This document shows, one piece after another, positions 1 to 7,702 of a stretch of DNA of 52,782 nucleotides. Each line of letters starts with the position of its first letter. Position 1 is the stretch's first letter. Source of the DNA: Bradyrhizobium sp. STM 3843 (lineage in GTDB: Bacteria > Pseudomonadota > Alphaproteobacteria > Rhizobiales > Xanthobacteraceae); assembly GCF_000239815.1 (NCBI RefSeq), contig NZ_CAFK01000283.1:1-52782 (forward strand), given 5' to 3'. The position numbers were made by a program, and so were the translations under genes. The notes below the pieces were generated by a model that had not been told where the DNA came from, made no database searches, and saw only the letters and a list, made by a program, of their open reading frames with translations.

Positions 1-49
1 GAGCGCACAGCGTTGCGCGACCGAGGTCATCTCTGTCACGGGGTGCCCC

Positions 50-1063
50 ATGCTAGCCCTCATCGCCAAGCGCCTCGCCTTCGCGATCCCCTCGCTGATC
101 GGGGTGGTCATCGTCACCTTCCTGCTGACCCGTGCATTGCCCGGCGATCCTGCCGCCTATTTCGCCGGGCCCGCGGCGACCAAGGAGGCGGTCGAGCAGA
201 TCCGCAAGAAGCTCGGTCTCGACAAGCCGCTGGTCGAACAGTTCTTCCGCTACACCGCCGACCTTGCCCATGGCGATCTCGGCAACTCGCTTACCACCGG
301 CCAGCCGGTCGCGGCCGAGATCCGCAACCGCCTGCCGGCGTCCGCCGAGCTGACGCTGCTCGGTCTCTTGATCTCGATCGTGATCGCGCTGCCGCTCGGC
401 GTGCTGGCAGCGACGCGGCCGGGATCATTGATTGATCATGCCTGCCGGATCATCACCACGGCCGGCGTGTCTCTGCCGGTGTTCTTCACCGGACTGGTGC
501 TGGTCTATGTGTTCTATTTCCGGCTCGGCTGGTCGCCGGCGCCGCTCGGACGGCTCGACGTGTTCTATAGCGCGCCGGAGACGGTGACCGGTTTTTACTT
601 GATCGACACTCTGATCGCGCGGGATTTCGAGGCGTTCCGCTCGGCGCTCAGCCAGCTGATTCTGCCGGCGGCGACGCTTGCGATCTTCTCGCTGGCGCCG
701 ATCGCGCGCATGACACGGGCTTCGATGCTGTCGGTGCTGGCATCGGAATTCGTTCGCACCGCGCGCGCCTCCGGTCTGTCACCATCGACCGTGACCGTCA
801 CCTACGCGTTCCGCAATGCGATGCTGCCCGTCATCACGACGCTGTCGATGGTGTTCTCGTTCCTGCTCGGTGCCAATGTGCTCGTGGAGAAGGTGTTCGC
901 CTGGCCGGGCATCGGCTCCTACGCGGTCGAGGCGCTGATCGCCTCCGATTTCGCGCCCGTGCAAGGCTTCGTGCTGACCATGGCGGTCATGTATGTCGCG
1001 CTCAATCTCGTCATCGACATTCTCTATGGCGTCATCGATCCCCGTGTGAGGCTGGAAGGATGA
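50..1063 (+). CDS. ABC transporter permease, DppB/OppB type
   Basis: Inner-membrane permease of a peptide/nickel/opine-class ABC importer. The 337-residue length and the N-terminal pattern (a first membrane helix near residues 10-30, then RALPGDPA) are typical of DppB. A second group of helices and the coupling segment RASGLSPSTVTVTYAFRNAM lie in the C-terminal half. The stop overlaps the start of the next permease by 4 bases, so the two are translationally coupled. The binding protein that should supply the substrate is not in the window and presumably lies upstream. The reading frame is also open back to base 2, but ATG at 50 fits the family N-terminus. The downstream amidase genes suggest a small nitrogen compound as substrate; this is inference. 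Confidence 0.93.
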   Translation: MLALIAKRLAFAIPSLIGVVIVTFLLTRALPGDPAAYFAGPAATKEAVEQIRKKLGLDKPLVEQFFRYTADLAHGDLGNSLTTGQPVAAEIRNRLPASAELTLLGLLISIVIALPLGVLAATRPGSLIDHACRIITTAGVSLPVFFTGLVLVYVFYFRLGWSPAPLGRLDVFYSAPETVTGFYLIDTLIARDFEAFRSALSQLILPAATLAIFSLAPIARMTRASMLSVLASEFVRTARASGLSPSTVTVTYAFRNAMLPVITTLSMVFSFLLGANVLVEKVFAWPGIGSYAVEALIASDFAPVQGFVLTMAVMYVALNLVIDILYGVIDPRVRLEG

Positions 1064-1959
1064 GCACTGTCGCGCCCACCGCTGACCCCGTCATTCCATC
1101 ACGCCGATCGGGCCTCGTCGCTGTTATCGAACACACGCGCTATGTGCTCGGTGAGAACAAGGTTACGGCCTTTGCCTTCGCGCTTCTGATCGTGATCCTG
1201 TTTGCGGCGCTGTTGGGGCCATGGATCGTGCCCTACGATCCGCTCGCCAGCGACACCGCATCGGCCCTGAAGCCCCCGTCGGCGGCGCACTGGTTCGGCA
1301 CCGACCAGCTGGGTCGCGACATCTTCAGCCGGGTCGTGGTCGCCACGCGCCTGGATACGTTCATTGCGATTGCCTCGGTGGTGCTGGTCTTCGCCATGGG
1401 CGGGCTTGCGGGCGTGGCCGCCGGCTTCTTCGGCGGCTGGACCGACCGCATCGTCGGCCGCATCGCCGACACCATCATGGCTTTCCCGCTGTTCGTGCTG
1501 GCGATGGGCATCGTGGCGGCGCTCGGCAACACCGTGCAGAACATCATCATCGCCACCGCGATCGTGAACTTCCCGCTCTATGCGCGGGTCGCGCGCGCCG
1601 AAGCCAATGTCCGCCGCAATGCCGGCTTCGTCCAGGCGGCACGGCTGTCGGGCAACAGCGAGGCGCGGATTCTGCTCGGCCATATCCTGCCAAACATCAT
1701 GCCGATCATGATCGTGCAGATGTCGCTGACCATGGGCTACGCCATCCTCAATGCGGCCGGCCTGTCCTTCATCGGGCTCGGTGTCCGGCCGCCCACAGCC
1801 GAGTGGGGCATTATGGTTGCCGAGGGCGCATCGTTCATGGTGTCCGGCGAATGGTGGATCGCGCTATTCCCGGGACTGGCGTTGATGACCGCGGTGTTCT
1901 GCTTCAACCTGCTCGGCGACGGCTTGCGCGACATTGTCGATCCGCAGCGGCGGACGTGA
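1060..1959 (+). CDS. ABC transporter permease, DppC/OppC type
   Basis: Second permease of the same importer, 299 residues. The N-terminal cytoplasmic stretch is followed by a helix near residues 38-60 and then the DppC-family segment FGTDQLGRDIFSRVV, which marks this subfamily. The coupling helix region contains EANVRRNAGFVQAARLSG, and the C-terminus has the family ending GLRDIVDPQRR. It starts inside the last codons of the preceding permease (4-base overlap). A palindromic repeat separates it from the ATPase gene, but all genes keep the same orientation and probably form one transcript. The substrate is unknown. Confidence 0.93.
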   Translation: MSTVAPTADPVIPSRRSGLVAVIEHTRYVLGENKVTAFAFALLIVILFAALLGPWIVPYDPLASDTASALKPPSAAHWFGTDQLGRDIFSRVVVATRLDTFIAIASVVLVFAMGGLAGVAAGFFGGWTDRIVGRIADTIMAFPLFVLAMGIVAALGNTVQNIIIATAIVNFPLYARVARAEANVRRNAGFVQAARLSGNSEARILLGHILPNIMPIMIVQMSLTMGYAILNAAGLSFIGLGVRPPTAEWGIMVAEGASFMVSGEWWIALFPGLALMTAVFCFNLLGDGLRDIVDPQRRT

Positions 1960-1986
1960 GGCGATGGGCGTCCATGAACACAGCTT

Positions 1987-2114
1987 CGTCATTGCCGGAC
2001 TTGACCCGGCAATCCATCAGTCAATGCGTATGCTGAATTTTGGGATGGATGCGCGGGCCTTCGCCGCGCCGAACGGGCTCCGGCCCCGCAGGCGGGTCAA
2101 GCCCGCGCATGACG
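1987..2114 (+). repeat. Two-armed palindromic interspersed repeat
   Basis: Intergenic element bounded by CGTCATTGCCGGACTTGACC on the left and GGGTCAAGCCCGCGCATGACG-like sequence on the right, so the outer ends are inverted (CGTCAT/ATGACG). Each arm is itself a hairpin (GCCGGACTTGACCCGGC; GCGGGTCAAGCCCGC). It belongs to the same family as the copy embedded in the coding region at 2994-3082. Such elements are common between genes in Rhizobiales. In mRNA it would form a strong structure between the permease and ATPase cistrons. Confidence 0.85.
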
Positions 2115-2136
2115 ACTTGAACAAGCGGAGCCATTC

Positions 2137-3939
2137 ATGACCGCACAGCCGCTGCTCGAAGTCCGGGATCTCACCGTCGAATTTTCCACCCGGCGCGGCA
2201 TCGTCAAGGCGGTGCAGCATATCGATATCTCCGTCGCGAAAGGCGAGACGGTCGCGATCGTCGGCGAATCCGGCTCGGGCAAATCGGTCACGTCCTATGC
2301 CGTCATGCGCATCCTCGATCGCGCGGGGCGCATCGCGCAAGGCGCTGTGATGTTTTCCGGCATCGACGTCAAGGCGGCCAGCGAGGCTGAGATGCGCGAT
2401 CTCCGCGGCCGCGAGATCTCGATGATCTTCCAGAATCCGCGCGCGGCGCTCAATCCGATCCGCAAAGTCGGCCAGCAGATCGAGGATGTGCTGAAGCAGC
2501 ACGCCCAGGCCGCCGCGAACGAACGCCCCGAGAAGGCGATCGCGGCGCTCGAGCAGGTGAAGATCGCGCGCCCGCGCGAGCGTTATCATGCCTATCCGTT
2601 CGAGCTGTCCGGCGGCATGTGCCAGCGGGTTGTGATCGCGCTGGCGCTGGCCTGCAATCCGCAGCTTCTGATCGCCGACGAGCCCACGACAGGGCTCGAT
2701 GTCACCACGCAAAAGGCGGTGATGGATCTCGTGGTCGAGCTGACGAAGCAGCGCGGCATGTCGACCATCCTGATCACGCATGATCTTGGTCTTGCTGCCG
2801 CCTATTGCGACCGCGTGGTGGTAATGGAGAAGGGCCACGTGGTCGAGACCGCCAACGCGGCCGACATCTTCGCGCATCCGCAACATCCCTATACGCGCAA
2901 ACTGATGCGGGCGACTCCGCGGCTCGGCGTGTCGCTGCGGGAGCTGCTGCCGGAGGAGGAAGTTGTTTCTTCAAGCTCTCCACGCTCACTCCCCGTCATG
3001 GCCGGGCTTGACCCGGCCATCCATCTTGCCGGGGAAGACTCATCAGCCGCGATGGACCCCCGGGTCAAGCCCGGGGGTGACGAGCAGAGAGATGGCACTG
3101 CAAAGCCACTCCTTCTCGTCGACAGGCTGGTCAAGGAATATCCCCGGCAGGGCGCGAGTGCGACGCTTTCAAAACTGTTCGGGCGCAAGCCGCCGGTCGA
3201 GCCCGAAGCCTTTCGCGCCGTCGACGGAATCAGCTTCATGATCGGCCGTGGCGAAAGCGTCGGCCTGGTCGGCGAATCCGGTTGCGGCAAGTCGACGACA
3301 TCGATGATGGTGATGCGGCTCTTGGACCAGAGCTCCGGCCGCATCGTCTTCGACGGCGAGGAGATCGGCGGGATCGCGCCGCAGGCCTTTGCGCGGCTGC
3401 CGCAACGCAGCCGCATCCAGATGGTGTTCCAGGATCCGACCGACAGCCTCAACCCGCGCTTCACCGCGGCGCGCGCCATCGTTGACCCGATCCTGCAGCT
3501 CGGCGACATCAAGGGCCGCGACGCGCTGCGGGCGCGATGTGAGGAGCTCGCGACCCTGGTCGGTCTGCCGCTCAACCTGCTCGATCGCTTCCCGCATCAA
3601 TTATCCGGTGGCCAGAAGGCGCGTGTCGGCATCGCCCGTGCGATTGCACTGCATCCAAAGCTCGTGATCCTGGACGAGCCGACGGCGGCGCTCGACGTCT
3701 CGGTGCAGGCGGTGGTGTTGAACCTGCTGCAGGACCTGAAACAGCAGATGGGTATGAGCTATCTGTTCGTCTCCCATGATTTGAATGTGGTGCGTCTCCT
3801 GTGCGATCGTGTCATCGTGATGCGGTCGGGGCGAATCGTCGAGGAAGGCTCGGCCGAGCGTGTGCTGGACGATCCACAAGATCCCTACACGCGCGAGCTG
3901 CTTGCGGCGATTCCGCATCCGCCGTTGCCGGTGCATTGA
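2137..3939 (+). CDS. ABC transporter ATP-binding protein, fused DppD-DppF type
   Basis: Cytoplasmic energy-coupling subunit with two complete ATPase domains in 600 residues. Domain 1 has Walker A GESGSGKS (about residue 43), signature LSGGMCQR and Walker B LLIADEPTTGLD. Domain 2 has Walker A GESGCGKS (about residue 379), signature LSGGQKAR and Walker B LVILDEPTAALD. Both end with the oligopeptide-binding tail motif of this class (HPQHPYTRKL; DPQDPYTREL). The linker at about residues 286-316 is translated from a palindromic repeat (2994-3082) and reads VMAGLDPAIH then MDPRVKPGGD. This is inserted between folded domains, so function is probably kept. It follows the two permeases and precedes the amidase genes. 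Confidence 0.93.
   Translation: MTAQPLLEVRDLTVEFSTRRGIVKAVQHIDISVAKGETVAIVGESGSGKSVTSYAVMRILDRAGRIAQGAVMFSGIDVKAASEAEMRDLRGREISMIFQNPRAALNPIRKVGQQIEDVLKQHAQAAANERPEKAIAALEQVKIARPRERYHAYPFELSGGMCQRVVIALALACNPQLLIADEPTTGLDVTTQKAVMDLVVELTKQRGMSTILITHDLGLAAAYCDRVVVMEKGHVVETANAADIFAHPQHPYTRKLMRATPRLGVSLRELLPEEEVVSSSSPRSLPVMAGLDPAIHLAGEDSSAAMDPRVKPGGDEQRDGTAKPLLLVDRLVKEYPRQGASATLSKLFGRKPPVEPEAFRAVDGISFMIGRGESVGLVGESGCGKSTTSMMVMRLLDQSSGRIVFDGEEIGGIAPQAFARLPQRSRIQMVFQDPTDSLNPRFTAARAIVDPILQLGDIKGRDALRARCEELATLVGLPLNLLDRFPHQLSGGQKARVGIARAIALHPKLVILDEPTAALDVSVQAVVLNLLQDLKQQMGMSYLFVSHDLNVVRLLCDRVIVMRSGRIVEEGSAERVLDDPQDPYTRELLAAIPHPPLPVH
2994..3082 (+). repeat. Palindromic repeat inserted in frame in a coding sequence
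   Basis: An 89-base copy of the element at 1987-2114, starting CGTCATGGCCGGGCTTGACC and ending in GGGGGTGACG. Both arms are near-perfect hairpins (GGCCGGGCTTGACCCGGCC; CCCCCGGGTCAAGCCCGGGGG). It lies wholly within the ATPase gene and keeps the frame, encoding about 30 residues of the interdomain linker. Domain motifs on both sides are intact. Confidence 0.9.
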
Positions 3940-3950
3940 GAGGTGAGAGG

Positions 3951-4130
3951 ATGGCCGAACCCTTGGATGATTACATCGATGCCGTCGGGCGCGCGCTCGG
4001 ATTGCCTATCGAGGAGGACTGGCGGCCCGCGATCCGCGCCAATCTCGAAGTGTCGCTGAAGATGGCGCGGCTGGTCGACGATCATAAGCTGCCGGACGAA
4101 ACAGAGCCTGCGAGTGTCTTCCGTGCCTGA
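3951..4130 (+). CDS. atzG: AtzG-like small subunit (DUF4089)
   Basis: A 59-residue protein (MAEPLDDYIDAVGRALGLPI...) of the AtzG/HpxX type. Members of this family form a stable complex with the AtzE-type amidase encoded next to them, and are needed for that enzyme to be made or folded. The ATG at 3951 has GAGAGG just upstream, and the coding region overlaps the following amidase by 17 bases in another frame, consistent with tight stoichiometric coupling. The composition is helical, with no signal peptide and no catalytic motif. The function is assigned from size, sequence style and position; the amidase pairing is the strongest support. Confidence 0.85.
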   Translation: MAEPLDDYIDAVGRALGLPIEEDWRPAIRANLEVSLKMARLVDDHKLPDETEPASVFRA

Positions 4131-5517
4131 ATCTGCCGAGATGTCTGCAAGCGCGATCGCCGCTGCGGTGAGCGCGCGCAAGCTGTCTGCGCTGGAGGCG
4201 ACCGACGCGGTCTTGGCGCGGATCGCGCAGCATGATGGCGTGCTAAATTCATTCACCGACGTCACCGCCGCGCGTGCGCGGGACAAAGCGCGTGCCGTCG
4301 ATGCCGCGATCGCTGCGGGCAAGAGCGTCGGTCCGCTGGCCGGCGTGCCGTTCGCGGTGAAGAACCTGTTCGATGTGAAGGGGCTTGCGACACGCGCCGG
4401 TTCCAAGATCAACCGCGACCTGCCGCCGGCAGCGCGCGATGCGACCTTGATCGAGCGGATGGAAGCGGCAGGTGCCGTTCTGGTCGGCGCGCTCAACATG
4501 GGCGAATACGCCTATGACTTCACCGGCGAGAATGTGCATGACGGGCCGTCACGCAATCCGCACGATGCCACGCGCATGAGTGGCGGCTCCTCGGGCGGCT
4601 CCGGCAGCGCCGTCGGCGGTCGGCTGGTGCCGCTCGCGCTCGGCTCAGATACAAATGGCTCGATCCGGGTGCCGTCGTCGTTCTGCGGCATTTTCGGGCT
4701 CAAGCCGACCTACGGCCGGCTGTCGCGCGCACGCTCATTTCCCTTCGTCGCCAGCCTGGATCATCTCGGGCCCTTTGCCCGTTCGGTCGAGGACCTCGCG
4801 CTCGCCTACGACGCGATGCAAGGGCCAGATCCTGACGATGCGGCCTGCACGAGCCGAGTGCCAGAGCCGGTGACGCCGTTGCTCTGGCAGGGCATCTCCG
4901 GTCTGCGCGTCGCTCTGGCCGGCGGCCATTTCCAAAAGCATCTGTTCCCGGAGGCGATCGAAGCTGTCGGCCGCGTCGCCAAGGCGTTGAATGCGACCGA
5001 AGTGATCGAGGTGCCCGAGGCCGCTCGCGCCCGCGCCGCCGCCTACGTCATCAGCACCACGGAGGGCGCGTCGCTGCATCTCGACCGGCTGCGCACGCGT
5101 GCTCATGATTTCGACCCCGCCGTGCGCGACCGGCTGATCGCAGGCGCGATGATTCCGGCACCCTTGGTCGATCGCGCTCAGAAATTCCGGCGCTGGTATC
5201 GCGCGCAGGTGCTGGAGCTGTTCAAGCAGGTCGATCTGCTGATTGCGCCGGCCACGCCATGCATTGCGCCGAAACTCGGGCAAGCGACTTTCGTGCTCGA
5301 CGGCGTCGAGCTGCCGGTGCGCGCCAATATCGGCATTCATACTCAGCCGATCTCCTTCATCGGCCTGCCGGTGGTCGCCGTTCCAGTGCCGCTGTCGCCG
5401 ATGCCGATCGGGGTGCAGCTGATTGCCGCGCCCTGGCGCGAAGACATCGCACTTCGCGTGGCCCATGCCTTGCAAGAGATGGGCGTCGTCGCCGCGCCGG
5501 CACCGAAGGGATATTAG
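4114..5517 (+). CDS. atzE: AtzE-family amidase
   Basis: Amidase-signature hydrolase, 467 residues from a GTG start at 4114 (ATG at 4141 is the alternative). The Ser-cisSer-Lys triad is readable: Lys83 in AVKNLFDVKG, cis-Ser159 in SGGSSGGSG and nucleophile Ser183 in SDTNGSIRVPSS, with the usual 24-residue spacing. The known relative AtzE deaminates 1-carboxybiuret to 1,3-dicarboxyurea in cyanuric acid breakdown; HpxY-type relatives sit in purine-nitrogen operons. Neighbours AtzG and AtzH and the allophanate hydrolase at 7703 support a carbamoyl-type substrate, but the exact substrate cannot be read from sequence. It is cytoplasmic and in one operon with an ABC importer. Confidence 0.9.
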   Translation: MSSVPESAEMSASAIAAAVSARKLSALEATDAVLARIAQHDGVLNSFTDVTAARARDKARAVDAAIAAGKSVGPLAGVPFAVKNLFDVKGLATRAGSKINRDLPPAARDATLIERMEAAGAVLVGALNMGEYAYDFTGENVHDGPSRNPHDATRMSGGSSGGSGSAVGGRLVPLALGSDTNGSIRVPSSFCGIFGLKPTYGRLSRARSFPFVASLDHLGPFARSVEDLALAYDAMQGPDPDDAACTSRVPEPVTPLLWQGISGLRVALAGGHFQKHLFPEAIEAVGRVAKALNATEVIEVPEAARARAAAYVISTTEGASLHLDRLRTRAHDFDPAVRDRLIAGAMIPAPLVDRAQKFRRWYRAQVLELFKQVDLLIAPATPCIAPKLGQATFVLDGVELPVRANIGIHTQPISFIGLPVVAVPVPLSPMPIGVQLIAAPWREDIALRVAHALQEMGVVAAPAPKGY

Positions 5518-5520
5518 AGC

Positions 5521-5913
5521 ATGGAAGTCGATCTGCCCGATGTCGTCGCGGAGGTCACGGCACAGTTCCAGCGTTATGAACAAGCGCTCGTGAGCAATGA
5601 TGTCGCGGTACTTGACGAGCTGTTTCGAAAGGATTCGCGCACTCTGCGCTATGGCATCACCGAGAATCTGTATGGTTATGGCCAGATCTCCGCTTTCCGC
5701 GCGGCGCGCTCGCCGGCCGGCCTGATGCGGCGGACCGCGCGCACGGTCATCACCGCTTACGGCCGCGACACCGCGGTCGCCTCGACCTTGTTCTATCGCG
5801 ACAGTGCACCCGGCCGCGTTGGGCGCCAGATGCAGACCTGGGTCCGCTTTCCGGAAGGGTGGAGAATCGTCGCGGCGCATGTCAGCATCATCGATGAAGC
5901 GAAGGATGCTTAA
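5521..5913 (+). CDS. atzH: AtzH/HpxZ-like SnoaL-fold protein
   Basis: A 130-residue protein of the AtzH/HpxZ (DUF3225) family, an NTF2/SnoaL-like cone fold. Recognisable features are VTAQFQRYEQALVSND near the N-terminus, the DSRTLRYGITENLYGYGQIS segment and the C-terminal HVSIIDEAK. It begins 3 bases after the amidase stop. This third gene is regularly found with the amidase and its small subunit in both triazine-type and purine-type operons. Its biochemical role is not established; a helper or small hydrolase role would fit the context. Confidence 0.85.
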   Translation: MEVDLPDVVAEVTAQFQRYEQALVSNDVAVLDELFRKDSRTLRYGITENLYGYGQISAFRAARSPAGLMRRTARTVITAYGRDTAVASTLFYRDSAPGRVGRQMQTWVRFPEGWRIVAAHVSIIDEAKDA

Positions 5914-5916
5914 GGC

Positions 5917-6648
5917 ATGAGTCTCGACGACCTTCCGATCCGGCCGCGGCCCCTCCTCGTCAGCGAGCCGGAGCTGCAGCGTGTTGATCGCCCGGTGCCC
6001 AGCGTCGCCAAGATCACGCGCGCCGAAGAGCTGCGGTTGCAACTTGCGGATGAAATCGTGCGCGGCGCGCTGGCGCCCGGCGCGCCGCTCGACGAAACCG
6101 AGATCGCCAAGCGCTTCAACGTCTCCCGCACGCCGGTGCGCGAAGCGTTGCGCCAGCTTGCCGCGTCGGGCCTGGTGGAGGCGCGTGCGCATCGTGGCGC
6201 GGTGGTGGCGCGTCCAGGCGTCGAGCGCCTGACCGGGATGTTCGAGGCGATGGCGGAGCTCGAAGCGCTCTGCGCGGGGCTTGCCGCGCAGCGGATGACG
6301 CCGATCGAACGGCAGCGGCTCGAAGCCATTCACGATGAATTGCGCACCCTCAGCCATGCCGGGAATCCTGAGCGGTTCCACGAGGTGAATGAGCGGTTCC
6401 ACAGCACGATCTATGCCGGCGCGCACAACGCCTATATTGCCGAGATCACATTGGCGACGCGGGTGCGGGTGCAGCCGTTCCGGCGCGCCCAGTTCCGCAA
6501 TCTAGGCCGGCTGGCCAAATCGCATGCCGAGCACGACCGCGTCGTGGTCGCGATCCTGCGCGGTGACAAGGCCGGTGCGGCCAATGCGATGCGCGCCCAT
6601 ATCGAGCTGGTGCGCGGCGAATATGAGATCTACGCCGTCTCCGTGTAG
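5917..6648 (+). CDS. GntR-family regulator, FadR subfamily (FCD domain)
   Basis: A 243-residue transcription factor. The N-terminal winged helix covers about residues 30-95 (EELRLQLADEIVRG, then DETEIAKRFNVSRTPVREAL, the classic GntR recognition helix). The C-terminal all-helical FCD domain follows, with metal-ligand-like residues in FHEVNERFHSTIY and later histidines such as SHAEHDR. It starts 3 bases after atzH and so is part of the operon it probably controls. The ligand is probably an intermediate of the amidase pathway (inference). No operator could be assigned, because the operon promoter lies outside the window. Confidence 0.92.
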   Translation: MSLDDLPIRPRPLLVSEPELQRVDRPVPSVAKITRAEELRLQLADEIVRGALAPGAPLDETEIAKRFNVSRTPVREALRQLAASGLVEARAHRGAVVARPGVERLTGMFEAMAELEALCAGLAAQRMTPIERQRLEAIHDELRTLSHAGNPERFHEVNERFHSTIYAGAHNAYIAEITLATRVRVQPFRRAQFRNLGRLAKSHAEHDRVVVAILRGDKAGAANAMRAHIELVRGEYEIYAVSV

Positions 6649-6724
6649 TGCGCACCTCGCAATAGGAACTCCCGCAGGAGGCTGTCGTTTTCTCTGTTCG
6701 TCCCTGACCAGAGGAGACTGGCTC

Positions 6725-6943
6725 ATGGCTTCAGCTTCAGAAAAGGATCCCCGTCATCACACCCGGCGGATGGCGCAGCGCCTGCAAGAGACCGTGGCGC
6801 ATCTGCGCGAGGACATCGGCAAGGTCGAGGAGCCGCAGCTCAAGGCGATGTTCGAGACCTCGGCGGAAGTGCTGAACGGGCTGATCAAGGCCTTCAACGA
6901 CTACGACAAGAAGAACGAAGCGGCCTGGCGCAAATCGGCCTGA
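6725..6943 (+). CDS. Small helical hypothetical protein
   Basis: A 72-residue protein with no recognised family. It is polar and predicted to be almost wholly helical, with a likely amphipathic/coiled-coil stretch (RRMAQRLQETVAHLREDIG, then MFETSAEVLNGLIKAFNDYD). There is no signal peptide or membrane segment. The ATG at 6725 is preceded by AGAGGAGA at a suitable distance. It lies 76 bases after the GntR gene and 11 bases before the hemerythrin-like gene, so it is probably co-transcribed with the latter. The function is unknown. Confidence 0.75.
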   Translation: MASASEKDPRHHTRRMAQRLQETVAHLREDIGKVEEPQLKAMFETSAEVLNGLIKAFNDYDKKNEAAWRKSA

Positions 6944-6954
6944 CGGAGCGTGGC

Positions 6955-7698
6955 ATGCCCCTCATCAGGCCCGCGGATCTCGTTGCCGAAATCGACAAGC
7001 GCCGCTTCCTGAAAGCCGCATCTGTGGTGGCGGTGGCCGGCGGCCTTGTGTTGTCGCCGGCCATCGCCTTGGCGGCCAAAGCCGACAAGGGCGAGAAAGC
7101 CGACAAGAGCGAGAAGGAGCCCGAGGTCAGCCCGCCCGAAGACCTCATGCGCGAGCATGGCGTGCTCAATCGCGTGCTGCTGGTCTACGAGGCGGCGGTG
7201 CGCAAGTTCTCCGCCAATGAGGATTTCGATCCAGCCGTAATCACGGGCGCCGCGGAAATTGTCCGCGACTTCATCGAGAACTACCACGAAAAATCCGAGG
7301 AGCAGGCGGTCTTTCCCCGCTTCAAGCAGGCCGGCAAGCTGGTGTCGCTCGTCGATACGCTGATGACGCAACACGACGCCGGTCGGCGCGTGACTGCGAA
7401 AATTCTCCAAGCCGCGCCCGGCAGCCGCAAGGATGGTGATGAACGTCGGCAGGTCGTCGACGGCATCAACGCCTTCATTGCCATGTATCGGCCGCACGCG
7501 GCGCGCGAGGACACCGACCTGTTTCCGCTGCTGCGCAAGATCGTCTCGCCGCATGAATATGATGCGATGGCGGAGGATTTCGAGAAGAAGGAACATCAGA
7601 TGTTCGGCGGCGACGGTTTTGAGATGATGGTGCACCGCGTCGCTTCGCTCGAGCAGCAGATCGGCATCGCCGATCTCAATCAGTTCACACCGCGCTGA
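6955..7698 (+). CDS. Exported hemerythrin-like (HHE) protein
   Basis: A 247-residue protein with a Tat-like N-terminus (DKRRFLKAASVVAVAGG, then a hydrophobic core and an AxA-type cleavage region near IALAAKA) and a lysine-rich linker. The mature part is a hemerythrin/HHE cation-binding four-helix bundle. Candidate ligands lie in MREHGVLNRV, NYHEKSEEQAVFPRF, MTQHDAGRR and RPHAAREDTDLFPLL. Such domains bind a di-iron centre and sense or handle oxygen, NO or iron. Export through Tat would fit folding with the metal already bound. Its link with the amidase operon is unexplained. It ends 4 bases before the convergent allophanate hydrolase gene. Confidence 0.88.
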   Translation: MPLIRPADLVAEIDKRRFLKAASVVAVAGGLVLSPAIALAAKADKGEKADKSEKEPEVSPPEDLMREHGVLNRVLLVYEAAVRKFSANEDFDPAVITGAAEIVRDFIENYHEKSEEQAVFPRFKQAGKLVSLVDTLMTQHDAGRRVTAKILQAAPGSRKDGDERRQVVDGINAFIAMYRPHAAREDTDLFPLLRKIVSPHEYDAMAEDFEKKEHQMFGGDGFEMMVHRVASLEQQIGIADLNQFTPR

Positions 7699-7702
7699 TC
7701 CT

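Noticed and set aside
4735..6426. Very long minus-strand open frame opposite atzE-atzH-gntR
   Set aside because: It runs antisense to three genes with clear domains, is rich in Arg/Asp/His as expected from reverse reading of GC-rich genes, and has no recognisable fold.
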